DNA of 64,000 bases from Hybos culiciformis (Eukaryota; Arthropoda; Insecta; Diptera; Hybotidae): NCBI GenBank assembly GCA_964007475.1, contig OZ023275.1, forward strand, positions 14,859,829 through 14,923,828. The letters run 5' to 3'. The position numbers and the translations under genes are program-made. This document shows positions 54,105-64,000 of the stretch, one piece after another. Each line of letters begins with the position of its first letter. Position 1 is the stretch's first letter. Under the pieces are notes generated by a model, which was not told the DNA's origin, searched no databases, and saw only the letters and a list, made by a program, of their open reading frames with translations.

Positions 54105-55012
54105 AAAAATAAGTAAAAAACGAGTTTTCAAAAGCCGCATGAAAAAGTAGAAAATAACTTCTTCTTCACACACAGAGGTGGACTCCGATTTTTTGATTGG
54201 GAATTGGGACGTAAGTAAGTAATTTGATTCACGAAGAGAAAGAATATTCAAGAGAAATGTCCCAATCAAAAAATCTGAGTCCACCTCTGTGTGTGAAGAA
54301 AAAGTTATTTTCTACTTTTTCATGCGGCCTGTCCTCAGTTTTTGATAACTTGTTTTTTACTATTTTATTTTCTGCCTTTTTCACGTTAACTAAATTGTTA
54401 TTATGTGCTGCATGGATGTTTGAAAACAATTTTATGACTAATCATATCGATGAAAATTTTTCCGATTAATTTTCCTCTTTTTCGGGTTTTCCATGGAGTT
54501 TTCTGCGAAAGCAACTTTATGCAACTCATTTCGCTCTACAACTTCGTCTCAGGTTGCAAAACGCTCAAACGCTTCCTTGGTCGGAAAAACTCCGGAAAAG
54601 CGTTTTACATGAATTTTCTTCGATTTTATCTGCAAGTTTTCACCATTGTCGGAGAGAAAGTAATGATGCCGGTTGATAGGGAACTTGATCCTGCATAATT
54701 TAGAAAACTTTTTTACCGGAAAAGTCGGAAAATTTCGGCAAATTTTTTCGGAAAAATCAGAAAACTTTGCATTTTTCCTAAAACGGATTTATCATTACTC
54801 AAATTTGTACCAAATTTTCAAATGATTTTTCCCGATTTTCCGGGTTTTCCATGGAAATTTCCGCTTCAAATTTTGATAGCTTCAATTGTCGCGCGACATG
54901 AACCTGTGTGCCAAATTTCAGCTCGCTGTGATGACGAAAAGTGGGTCTACGAGAGTGTCGAAAATAGTAAAGAAATATACAGACAAATTACTTTCCAAGT
55001 TAATAAGAATTG
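54105..55012 (+). repeat. Hairpin-plus-body repeat family, copy D
   Basis: The longest copy. Palindrome about 54109-54362, then body to GAATTGTGTCCTCAA (about 55020). The left palindrome arm lacks the AAACTGAGGCC piece present in the right arm. Two frames are open: 54450-54698 (82 aa, ending VDRELDPA, shared by all copies) and 54822-55076 (starting MIFPDFPGFPWKFPLQ, with ARCDDEKWVYESVENSKEIY). The second frame is shared with copy B and partly with copy C. No known domain is recognised. Confidence 0.75.
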
Positions 55013-55020
55013 TGTCCTCA

Positions 55021-57869
55021 AAAATAAAGAATATAATTCAATTTTATTTTTAATTTTCATCTTTGAAAATTCTTAACATAATAAAGAATGAAAGGGATAA
55101 AGGAGAAAAAATCCTTTATTTTATATATATTTTATTTATTTTTTTATTATCTTTTATAGCCTTGGCACATTTATATAATATAAAAATAATATAAAAAAAA
55201 GGCCTTTACTTTGTTTTTTTTTAAACGTATCTCCGTTCCACTCTATTTGCTTTGTAATTACTGGATTCATTCATCATTTAATTATATTTGAACCTAACCA
55301 TTTTTCTCGTATATAGGTTTTTTGTTCAAATAAACGCATTTTTGCATTCATAGAGATAATGTATGCCACACACATTAACATGTTTTTCTATATTTTTCGT
55401 CACTAGCACTTGCTGATAATTTATAAGTTGGAACTAAACATCACATTCAAAAAATCTGACCATGTGAAAGAATTTTCTTTTTCAACTTTTTTAAAGCGCT
55501 GCTGCAGTGTTTGAAAAAGAAATTTATAGATATATACTACGCCATGATTGATATATAAATTGCAAAATAAAATGAAAAATTATGCTTGCTTGCTTAATTA
55601 TGCTGCTTAAGTATCTCCGTTGATCCAGTTGTTAATTGGTTAACAAATTCTTTTTTTAATTTTATTCTATTATTTTGGCTGGGAACTGTATACATTATAC
55701 AAAATAGCAATCATATGTAATATATATTTTGTACACTTGTTTTTTCCAATTCCTCAATTTTTTTAATTATCGACCATCTATTTATAGTTATACTTTTCAA
55801 TTTTCTGTTACAATTTTCTCTTTAAAATATGAATTTATTGTATAAAAATTTGTCTTCTATTTTACTCTATATTATAATTATAGACCGTAATCCCATAAAT
55901 TTTTTTGACAGATATTTATTTTCCTCTTCAGAACGTTATAGGAAAACTATTTTTTGAAGAGACTTGCTTCTCTATCAAATAAAAATAAAATTGTAAAACA
56001 TATAAAGTTTATTCCAAATTCTTTTGCTTAGCTTAGAGTATTCACATTCCATACTCTCGTAAATGCGGGGAATTAATATATCATATTTAATACACAATGA
56101 AGAAAAGGTTTAATTTTGAAATTAAAAAAAACCTTTTACTTCTGCTGAATTAAGAATTCTTGTGCCATTATGTACAATCATTACAAAGGGCATTAAGAAA
56201 AGGGTTTATAATTTTGGACATTTCGGTAATGCAACAAATTAAAGCGAATTAACAGAAGAGAAAAGCCATTTACTTATGATCTATTTTATTTCGTTTAAAA
56301 TGTTTCATGGTTCAAAAAATTGAATTAGTTTTTAGTTTTCTAACAAAACAAAATTCTGATCTCGTAATAATTTAAATATTTAACATTTCATTTTCAAATG
56401 CTGTATAATATTATACAACAGTAACGAGACATTAACATGCATTCGGAACTTCTTACTATTACTATTGGATTTTTTTTCCTGTGATAACCATTTTCTAAAA
56501 GTTATTAGGATTATTAAAAAATATTTAAAGGATATTTCGGATCTTATTAAAAAATTTTATTTATATTTATTGCTTATGAAAAAAGAAGACAGAAAAAGGA
56601 CACATTAATCGATATAAACAAATAATCATTATTTGAAAATATTATTCTTCGATATTGAGATTTGAATGATGTGAAAATATTTTTAGGTATAATTTCAATT
56701 CATGACATTATTGATTTTTTAAAAATTTTAAATAGGATACACAAATCGGGTATTTTAATGCCGTTTATTACAGAATGCCTGAGTTTTATCATAATTAATA
56801 ATTTCCATAAATTTTTTTCGTATTTTTATTTTTGAAAATTACAAAATACTGTTGTATGAAAATAACTTATGTTGAGTCTTTTCTTAATCACAGGTTTTAC
56901 TTAATAAAAAAACCAATATTTTTTGTTAAAATAGCCTTTCTATATCAAATTTTATAAATTTGTATAGGAAAAAACTAAGTTCACATATAGAATTAATTTT
57001 TGTACTTAAGGAATAATGTTGAAAAAATGTAATTAATTCTCCGTTAAATACAAAAAATTAGTATTAATTTCACGTTTCATTAGATATTATTTTTTATCAT
57101 GAAAAAAAATGTATATAAAAGTTGTATCCTTTTTTACAATGAATCATACATTATGTACATGTACACATATCAAGGCTTTTCGCTTTTCTTTAAAAATATT
57201 TAATTTTATATTATTAAAGATAGATTATATATAAAGAAACATAAGAATACTCAACATTTATTGGGAAAATAAAAGTTCAAGGGCCAAAAGCTATTTTTAT
57301 TGAGCGATTACAAGTAAATAATTTGAACATCGTTTAATGTTGTTATTTCTCAATAACATTCTTTATTGAGAATTTTTTTTTAAGTGAATCCGATAAAATC
57401 AATAATGCATATCATGTTTAAAATTCCACCTTGACGCTTAAAAAAGGATCATTGTCTTTTCACTTCTTGGTATTTATTAATTTTTACTACTCTATTTCGT
57501 TAAAAGAATGTTAACATGCGATGCAACAGGTACGTAGAGAATTTGGTAAATTAAACTTTTAGGGAGAAAAAGAAAATTTATTTTTTGCCAAAGTGACATT
57601 GATTTTCGAAGTTATTTCGGTTACAAATCTGATAACACTTTATTCAAATCTTCACTTACTGGCATGACACCATATTAATAATGAAACTTCAGAAACAATT
57701 TAAAAACATTTGATTAATACAAAATTATCCTTTAATTAAATGATATTATACGACATCTCTTCGTTAAAAAAAAAAGTGATTCTATTAAAAAATTTTCGAA
57801 CATATCTAATACATTTTTTATAATATTTTAATATATATTCAATAAAAAAATATTATAGTGAGATTTTTC
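55021..57869. other. AT-rich stretch before the gene cluster
   Basis: No gene, TIR pair or array is recognised between copy D and the cyclophilin stop codon. Confidence 0.5.
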
Positions 57870-59256
57870 TTATGTTAACTGTCCACAATTGGTCACAATA
57901 ATTTTTTTAGCAGTTTTACCGGACTGACTCCCCATTCCTTCAATTTTTTTAATAATATCCATTCCTTCTGTAACTTTACCAAATACTACATGTCGATTAT
58001 CTAACCATGATGTTTTCACAGTAGTTATAAAAAATTGAGAACCATTTGTATCAGGACCAGCATTTGCCTTAAAAAATTTAAATTAAAAAAAAATAAAACA
58101 TTCAATTTGTATAGATATACCTACCATTGATAGAATACCTGGTTCTGTATGTTTTAATGTGAAATTTTCATCTTGAAACTTATTACCATAAATAGATTTA
58201 CCACCTGTACCATTATGATTGGTGAAATCACCACCTTGGCACATAAAATTCGGTATTACTCTGTGGAATGTTGAATTTTTATAACCATAACCTTTTTCAC
58301 CAGTGCATAAAGCACGAAAATTTTCGGCAGTTTTCGGTACTATATCTGGTCGAAGCTTGAATAAAAATAAATATTAAAACAAAAAATTTACTTATTTAGG
58401 TAGGTACATATTAATGTCAGCCAACTTAAGCAACCAATCAGAACTGTTTTCATGACTGCCTCAGTAAATGAAACACAGTCTAGAAGCAAGAACCTATTTT
58501 CTGAACTAAGAAGATATTTGAAAGGTGTTGTTACAACGAAAAAAAAAATAACTAGTTCGTCTGAATGAAGGTATTTCAAAAACTTTAATTCTGATCTTCC
58601 ATATAGCACTATTAGTTCCTGGTTTTTTTTTTAAATCTTATCAGACTCCTGTCTAGGTAGAGTTTACAATGAATTTAAATAGTTACATAAGCAGTTGATA
58701 AGCTATTTTTTTTAAAGATTTTGGTTATGTTTTTTTAAGTTAAGTAGGTACCTAGATAGTTAGAGGTGGGTACATAGTTCGGAATTTGAGCTAAATTATT
58801 AAAGGAAATTATTGCCAGTTAGTAATAAATTACCAAAATAAAACAAACTGAAAGTGAATATAGGTACACCTAAAAGTAGATTAACCGAACTTTAACAATC
58901 CCAAAATATTTTTACCGGCCGATTTTAATTGTTATTGTTGGAACACCGCCGGCGACACACCTAGCTATAAATTAGTACAGAATGTAAAGGCTGGGATCGT
59001 CTCTAAAATAAAGCATTCAATTCAATATTATGAAACCTTTGAAAATAAAATATTGAGGTAAAAAAAAATTAAAAAAAAAAAATAATAATCATCAAACCTC
59101 CATGACAATTTTTCCAATTGATTGATTATCAGCACTCATTTCAAAAAATACTTTTGGTAAACCCATTTTTTTACAATATTCTCGACTTAAACAATTAAAA
59201 CTAATTCCAGTTTTAAGAATTTGTGAAGAAAAATTGCTGCCAACTATTTTCAGCAT
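57870..59256 (-). CDS. Cyclophilin-type peptidyl-prolyl cis-trans isomerase, probably mitochondrial (cyclophilin D/PPIF-like)
   Basis: Three coding exons on the minus strand: 59256-59098, 58355-58125 and 58067-57870 (stop TAA). The introns have GT...AG borders (GAG|gtttga, ATG|gtaggt, acceptors aag). The exons join in frame to 195 residues, close to the usual length of mitochondrial cyclophilins. Cyclophilins catalyse proline cis-trans isomerisation. The active-site residues can be read at their expected spacing: R85, F90, M91 and Q93 in [16 protein letters not shown]132 in SMANAGP, Q141, F143, W151 and H156, equal to cyclophilin A numbering plus 30. The first 30 or so residues are rich in K, S and N with one acidic residue (E26), which suggests a mitochondrial presequence; this is inference. 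I chose the ATG at 59256. An in-frame ATG at 59340 would add 28 hydrophobic and tryptophan-rich residues. The gene is divergent from the CCDC137-like gene. Confidence 0.93.
58356..59097 (-). other. Intron 1 of the cyclophilin gene
   Basis: This 742-bp intron separates the presequence exon from the catalytic exon. It is AT-rich with several TACCTA-like motifs and no repeat with clear ends. The short open frame at 58388-58609 inside it shows no domain and is probably chance. Intron 2 (58068-58124) is only 57 bp. Confidence 0.85.
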
Positions 59257-60168
59257 TTTTCTATTCCAATTAATTTTTTTATAAGGAAAATTAATGCACC
59301 ACCACCAGACTACACTTTTGAACAAAATAAATAAACACAACAGTGAGAAAACTTGTTTTTTTTATTTTTAGTAAAATATATGGCAGCCGCCAGTCAAGCG
59401 CATTTGAAATCTTCTGCGAAACATTTTTGCTTATAAAATTACATTTTTTTAGATTCTGAATTTTTAATAGAATTTTTACACAATTAATTAATTAAAATTC
59501 AAATATAACATTTGGATAAATAATTACATGTTATAATAATGCGACAATTTTGATAATAAGATAAAAAGCAAAACTCTATTTGAAAAATTTATTTAGTTTC
59601 GAAAATCAGCCGCCACTCTGATTTTCTGCCAACTGCTTTCGATTAAATAACAAAAAATCAAAACGTCAAAACATATGTTTTTCCATGTGCTTTCAAATTC
59701 TAGCACAAACTGAACCCATATTTTAAGTGAGCCAATTAATTAGCCGTGGTTAAAGAAAAATTTTGTAGCCGGCCGATATTAAATTTAGTATTTTAATTTT
59801 GAAAGATTTTTTATTACAAAAATGTATTAGATTAGCCAATGAATCATGACGTTGGGTTGAAAAATTTTATATTCAACTCGAAAAAAACTCAATTCTGTTT
59901 TCAAACCGATCATGGAAACATATCAATAAAGAACAATTAATACGTCATACAAATATTTCTGATTTTTTTTAAATTCGAATCTGATTAACTAAAAAGGTAA
60001 GCGAAAGCCGCAGATAATAAATTTCATCAACTTCGTTACCTACTTTAAATAATAATAATATTTTTGTTTTCAACATGACATAAAAATAGAAAAATTAAAA
60101 CTTGAATTTGAATTGAATCTTCTGCACGTTCATCATCCGACAAAACAAAGAAGAGACAACTTTAAATA
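59257..60168. promoter_or_regulatory. Divergent upstream region shared by cyclophilin and CCDC137-like genes
   Basis: The 912 bp between the two start codons must hold both 5' UTRs and promoters. No TATA box can be singled out in such AT-rich DNA. Slightly GC-richer spots occur near 59390 (GCAGCCGCCAGTC), 59610-59635 (AATCAGCCGCC...GATTTTCTG, a small hairpin) and 59769 (GCCGGCCGAT). A bidirectional promoter is inference from the head-to-head layout only. Confidence 0.45.
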
Positions 60169-62195
60169 ATGGCAAGAAAAAGGAAAATTCCGGCCAAAAA
60201 GCACTTTGGAGTAATAGATCCTGAAAAACAAAGGATCGAACGAATGAATAAGTAAACAAGATTTATGTTATTAAATTTAAAATTTCTAGATTAAACTAGG
60301 TCTACCTACCTACTTCATAGTTAATTTGCGTCGCACCAAACTGTGCAAAAGCGAGACCTGTTAGGCATTAGTACCTACATAATTAATTGTGTACAGTGAC
60401 TATTCTGACTGAAGTATAATATGTTACAAGAATAAGACGTAGATACGGAGGTATACCCACCTACCTACCTACCTAAAAATCAGTAAATTAATTAGGTAAG
60501 ACACGTACCTACTTACCTACATCCGTTGTTATAGCAGATACAGAATATAATTTTTTTTTTTTTTAGAATAAAAAACAAAATTAATAATCCGCCTGAAAAA
60601 GATGACTCTCAAAAGATTCCAAAAAAATTAGCTGAATTAATGAAAATACGTAATGAAGTGAAAAGGGGGAAAATTTTTAAAGTAAAACGTTTTATCGATA
60701 ATGAAGATAAACCAAAAAATTATTCAAAAAGTAAAATAAGACCTATTCGAAAATTGCAATATGAAACAGATGAAGATTATTTAAAAAGGGTTAACAGGGC
60801 TACAACTCAATCGATGAAAGAATCAGAATATGAAATTAAGTACGGAGTTGAAGTCCAAAGAGATCCAAAAACTGGTGAGATCAAAATAAAAAAAAAGCCC
60901 AAAGATGAATTTGCCGAAATGGAAAGAAAAGATAAAAAATCAAAGTTTAAAAAAAATCTTAAACCTATGATTGTTTCAAAAGAATCTAAAGAATTAATTA
61001 AACAAGTTCTCAAGGAGGAAAAATTTAATAAGGTGAATAAACAAAATCATCAATTTGAAAATAATTTTTTTTGAAAAAAATCCTTAATTTTTTTAATTTG
61101 ATTTTAGGGAAAAGAAAAATATGAGGAATTCAAGAAAGATCCAATTAAGTTTGGAGAGACTGTCCATCGACCGCCGGTCTTAGTTACACCCAGAAAAGCT
61201 CAAAAAAATGAAACTGTTCCTAGGGTAATGAAAAGTTCTAATCTTGAGCACTTATAAGCGAATATCTCTAGAATATCGATTCAAGAAGTGTCATTGAACA
61301 TTTTCATTTTATTCGTGATTTTAAGTTATAGACGGTATAACTTATTTTTACACTTTTATACGATATTTTAAGGACGTTTATAACTATTTCTTGAAAATAA
61401 TTCATTATCAAAACATAAGAATATCAACAATTTTTTTAATAATTTTCAGCCAGGACAAAAAAATAATTTACTTTTAAGAAATATGTTGAATGGTAATGAT
61501 AATACAGAAGCAAGCTCAATTGAACAGAAACCTAAAAAACAAACTCATAAATACAACAACTTAAAAGGTAAATTAAGTTCGATTTTTATTCAATTCTCGG
61601 AAAAAACTAATCTAAACCCGTCAGAATATGAATGTTATTGTTTTAATTTAATTAATTTTATCAGAAATTTATTAAATGTTTTGCGTATTCAATACTTTCA
61701 ATAATTGTTCGAAAATCTTATTCTACATTTTTTCCAAGCGAAAATATGAGCGAATGTCATTGAGTTTAATCGATAAAGAATTTTAGAATAAGATTGCAGA
61801 ACAATTAAAAAAAAAATTAATAATTTTAATTAAAAATTATTGCTCCGCATCATACAGTTGACTAAAAAAATTTTAAAAAAATAGTAAATGAATCGATAAC
61901 AACTTGCGTAAACCGATTGTTTCGAATATCATAATTTTTAGACCCGTTTTTGTGTACCTTTGTTCACTATAAACAATAGTAAATTGAATTAATAAATAAT
62001 CGAATAAAATATTTATGAAATGGTCAATGTTGCACCAGCAAAGATTCAATCTTGATTATACAGCGGTTTTTTTTTTTTTTAGGAAAGCGCAAGGATTTAC
62101 TGCTCCCTCAAAGGAAAATGATTGAAGACGAACAAAAAAGAGTTATTGAATTGTACAGAAAAATTAAAAAAGATAAAAATAAATTGAAAACATAA
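60169..62195 (+). CDS. CCDC137-like coiled-coil/basic nuclear protein
   Basis: Five exons: 60169-60251, 60567-61032, 61108-61224, 61450-61567 and 62083-62195 (stop TAA). All introns are GT...AG with T-rich acceptors, and the joined frame is 298 residues, near the length of vertebrate CCDC137. The pattern fits that family as I remember it. It has a very basic start (MARKRKIPAKKHFG), then IPKKLAELMKIRNEVK matching the IPF(R)LREIMRSRQEMK region. A basic middle follows, then DPIKFGETVHRPPVL matching DTVKFGEVVLQPPEL, a KNNLLLRNML segment, and a C-terminal KRKDLLLPQRKMIEDEQ followed by RVIELYRKIKK helix. Mammalian CCDC137 is nucleolar and associates with chromosomes; the insect role is not known to me. 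There is no catalytic domain. It converges on POMP. Intron 1 contains several TACC-type simple repeats. Confidence 0.85.
60252..60566 (+). repeat. Intron 1 of the CCDC137-like gene with (TACC)n-like simple repeats
   Basis: This 315-bp intron carries several short runs of CTAC/CCTA: CTACCTACCTAC near 60302 and CCACCTACCTACCTACC near 60457-60472, with more near 60508-60523. They look like a decayed tetranucleotide microsatellite. The acceptor tract is T14 followed by AG at 60565-60566. Confidence 0.6.
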
Positions 62196-62441
62196 AAAAG
62201 AAATGTTTTAATATTATTATTCAATTATGGTAAAATAGTTATTAGAATCCAAATAATTACAAGATTGTTTTATAATATCATGAATAGATTTTATTTTACT
62301 TTTAATTTAGGTTCGGCTTTTTATTGGTTCAGCTTTTTAAAGTAACCCTTACACATCTTATAAACATTAAAAATAAAACTTTTTTATTCCGATATTAACC
62401 TTAAAAATGTTTATTGAATCAAAATTTTGACAAAAAAGTAT
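62196..62441. terminator. Convergent 3' region between CCDC137-like and POMP genes
   Basis: Only 246 bp separate the two stop codons. AATAAA occurs on the plus strand at 62372-62377, and the same signal on the minus strand reads from 62415 to 62410, 27 nt past the POMP stop. The two 3' UTRs could therefore overlap. Poly(A) signals are weak evidence in DNA this AT-rich. Confidence 0.45.
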
Positions 62442-63321
62442 TTATAAAATTCCCAAAGATTTTTCAACGACAGCATGGGGTTGCCTTAAATATTCGAAAT
62501 TTTCTTCAACTCCTAGGAAATCAGAAAATTGAATCATTTCATCACGTCCCAATAATACGTCTAATTGCACATTGCTAAAATTAAGAAAAAAAAATTATGT
62601 TAGGTACTTATTATTAGACACCTATCAACTTTATAAATTTTAAAACTAATTATTGATTCAATGAAAAAAAATCAGATTATCAACATCAAATATAAGAGGC
62701 TAATATAAAAGTGGAAATAAAATTAAAATAACTTTTGGAAAATTTTATATGTGGATAACTAACAGAATAAATAAAAATAATCCAAGTTCCTACCTACAAA
62801 TTTCAAATAACAAAATTTTGAAAACTTATTTTAGTCACTACCAGTAAGATTCAAATAATAGAAATACCTGACAATAATTACAATTTTTTTTTTACTCAAT
62901 TCTTTACTAAAAATTGAAGCTTTGCTACCTCTTAATTTGTTAAGAATTAGGTACGTAGTAAGTTACCTAGATGGAAGAAATGGTAACCGGCCAATTTTTT
63001 TGGCTGATTCCAATTCCATGTGAATTTTAATTGGAGCATGGATGCCTTCCTCATTGCGTAGCATTTGCATTCGAAGATTGTGTTGATTCCAGTCGTAATT
63101 GGCTTCAGACGATTTCAAAACATGTTCAGAATTCACTTGAGAAATACAGTTTCTATCGGATGGACCCATAGAATTCAGTGAAATTTTAAGTTGATCATTT
63201 TGATTTGATTTTACTGGAAATGCCTAAAAAATAATTTTGGAGAATTCTTTTATTTTATTTCTATTTAATTTTATTATTATTTTTTTTTTTTTTTTCAAAA
63301 ATTAGAAAATAAAATTACCAT
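62442..63321 (-). CDS. POMP: Proteasome maturation protein (POMP/UMP1 family)
   Basis: Minus strand, three coding exons: 63321-63319 (the ATG alone, then gtaatt), 63223-62967 and 62574-62442 (stop TAA). The lengths 3+257+133 give exactly 131 codons, hence 130 residues, near the 141 of human POMP. UMP1 proteins chaperone assembly of the 20S proteasome core and are degraded when it matures. Recognisable family blocks are LRNEEGIHAPIKIHMELE, then KIGRLPFLPSSN across the second splice junction (residues about 83-94), LDVLLGRDE, and a C-terminal block starting RQPHAVVEKSLGIL that resembles EPHLMVEYKLGLL. The N-terminal 40 residues are divergent, as is usual. An alternative start at the internal ATG at 63169 would drop 19 residues. 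The single-codon first exon is inferred from a consensus donor and the in-frame acceptor at 63224-63225. Confidence 0.9.
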
Positions 63322-63659
63322 TTCTTCAATATTTTTCTTTTTAAAAATTAAACTATAATAATTATTGTTTATTTAATTAATTGAAATTTAAATTAAAAAT
63401 TAAAGCACAATGACTGAATGATTTTCGGTTTTCAATTTTTTTATATTCAGTGTTGCCAGTGTCCTAGTTTAAGTGAATTAAAAATTTCCTTGAATTGTGT
63501 GATTATTTATGCTAGAGATAGAGTCGACGTAATTCACGCGCGTATGCGCGCGTAAAAAAAATAAAAAAAACCTGTTTTTTTTTACCTGTTATGCTCAACG
63601 CCGTTCACATGCGAAAAACAAAAGAGTTTTCTCTGTCATCCAATTTTTATTTTAATTAT
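63322..63659 (-). promoter_or_regulatory. POMP upstream region
   Basis: Between the POMP ATG and the terminal MITE. It must hold the 5' UTR and promoter of POMP. It includes the alternating CG-rich tract at 63535-63554, GTCGACGT just before it and an ACCTGTT...ACCTGTTA pair. No core promoter element can be singled out. Confidence 0.4.
63535..63554. other. Alternating purine-pyrimidine CG-rich tract (Z-DNA-prone)
   Basis: Twenty bases of uninterrupted pyrimidine-purine alternation, mostly CG and CA/TG steps and nearly palindromic, lie about 215 bp upstream of the POMP start codon. Such a tract is exceptional in this AT-rich surrounding. A regulatory role is inference. Confidence 0.6.
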
Positions 63660-64000
63660 TAGTGCTTCTCCCAGGATTTTTCTGAATAAAAATATTCTGA
63701 ATAAAAATATTCCTAATGTATTTTGTTAGTGTAATTTAATGTCAAAAATATTTCAAGTTGAATTTTTTAATACATGCCCCAAGGCATGTATTAAAATATT
63801 CTGTACAAAAAAACATCATTACTGTCAAATCCTAGTTGTTTTGATTTGAATTTTTAAAAGATTTTTTTTTTTGAAAGAAATAATAAAAAAAAGTAAAAAA
63901 ATTATTCTCCGGAGAATTTGTATTTTTTTGACACTATCAAAATATTTTTATGTTAAAATATTTTTATTCAAGAAAAATAAAAATCCTGGGAGAAGCACTA
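63660..64000. mobile_element. Tc1/mariner-type MITE with perfect 20-bp TIRs and TA flanks
   Basis: A 20-bp terminal repeat GTGCTTCTCCCAGGATTTTT at 63662-63681 is matched exactly in reverse complement at 63979-63998, with TA directly outside each end (63660-63661 and 63999-64000). The interior is AT-rich, has no open frame, and holds a perfect 14-bp stem, 4-nt loop hairpin at 63765-63796 plus the palindrome ATTCTCCGGAGAAT at 63904-63917. Size (about 340 bp), TIRs and TA duplication fit a non-autonomous Tc1/mariner element. The window ends exactly at its TA. Confidence 0.8.

Noticed and set aside
58388..58609. A 73-residue minus-strand gene
   Set aside because: It lies within cyclophilin intron 1 and has no recognisable features.
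60807..61013. A minus-strand gene inside the CCDC137-like gene
   Set aside because: It is the antisense shadow of exon 2, whose plus-strand reading matches a known family.
1..64000. CRISPR array, prophage, bacterial operon or integrated viral genome
   Set aside because: No spaced identical repeats, no dense open frames and no viral replication or structural domains are visible; the only coherent genes are spliced eukaryotic ones.

Overview
The window looks like nuclear DNA from an insect or another arthropod. It is roughly four-fifths A+T by eye, with long poly-A and poly-T tracts, AT microsatellites and short introns bounded by GT...AG. It has no bacterial operons, rRNA or CRISPR array. Three genes can be reconstructed exon by exon, all in the last 6.2 kb. 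Nothing in the sequence fixes the insect order.

From 1 to about 57.8 kb I find no gene I can support. This could be intergenic DNA or a very large intron. Two short islands with splice-like borders (22374-22437 and 28881-28931) are the only hints of exons. The rest is AT-rich background crowded with small non-autonomous transposable elements. These include hAT-type relics (474-793, 12129-12680, 21076-21560), an element with an 8-bp target duplication (18272-19116), Tc1/mariner-type elements with TA flanks (29307-31210, 53582-53986, 63660-64000), a TTAA-flanked palindrome (38222-38503), other palindromic MITE-like repeats, two tRNA-like SINE heads (minus strand near 8.9 kb, plus strand near 21.4 kb) and a 3-copy tandem repeat of about 180 bp (22969-23405). 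One repeat family occurs four times (4739-5475, 9285-10135, 24837-25612, 54105-55012). It joins a palindrome of about 260 bp to a body rich in TTTTCCGGAAAA-like motifs. The 1.9-kb foldback at 29307-31210 is unusual because both arms encode the same short protein segment.

From 57.87 to 63.32 kb there is a compact gene cluster. A mitochondrial-type cyclophilin (minus strand, 3 exons) lies head to head with a CCDC137-like gene (plus strand, 5 exons), with 912 bp between their start codons. The CCDC137-like gene converges on a proteasome maturation protein gene, POMP/UMP1 (minus strand, 3 exons, the first coding exon being only the ATG), with 246 bp between their stop codons. The three are housekeeping genes: protein folding, a nucleolar/chromosomal protein and 20S proteasome assembly. 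They are not an obvious functional unit; the divergent pair may share a promoter region.

All calls come from reading the sequence and translating by hand. Family names rest on remembered motif patterns, and no database search was run.
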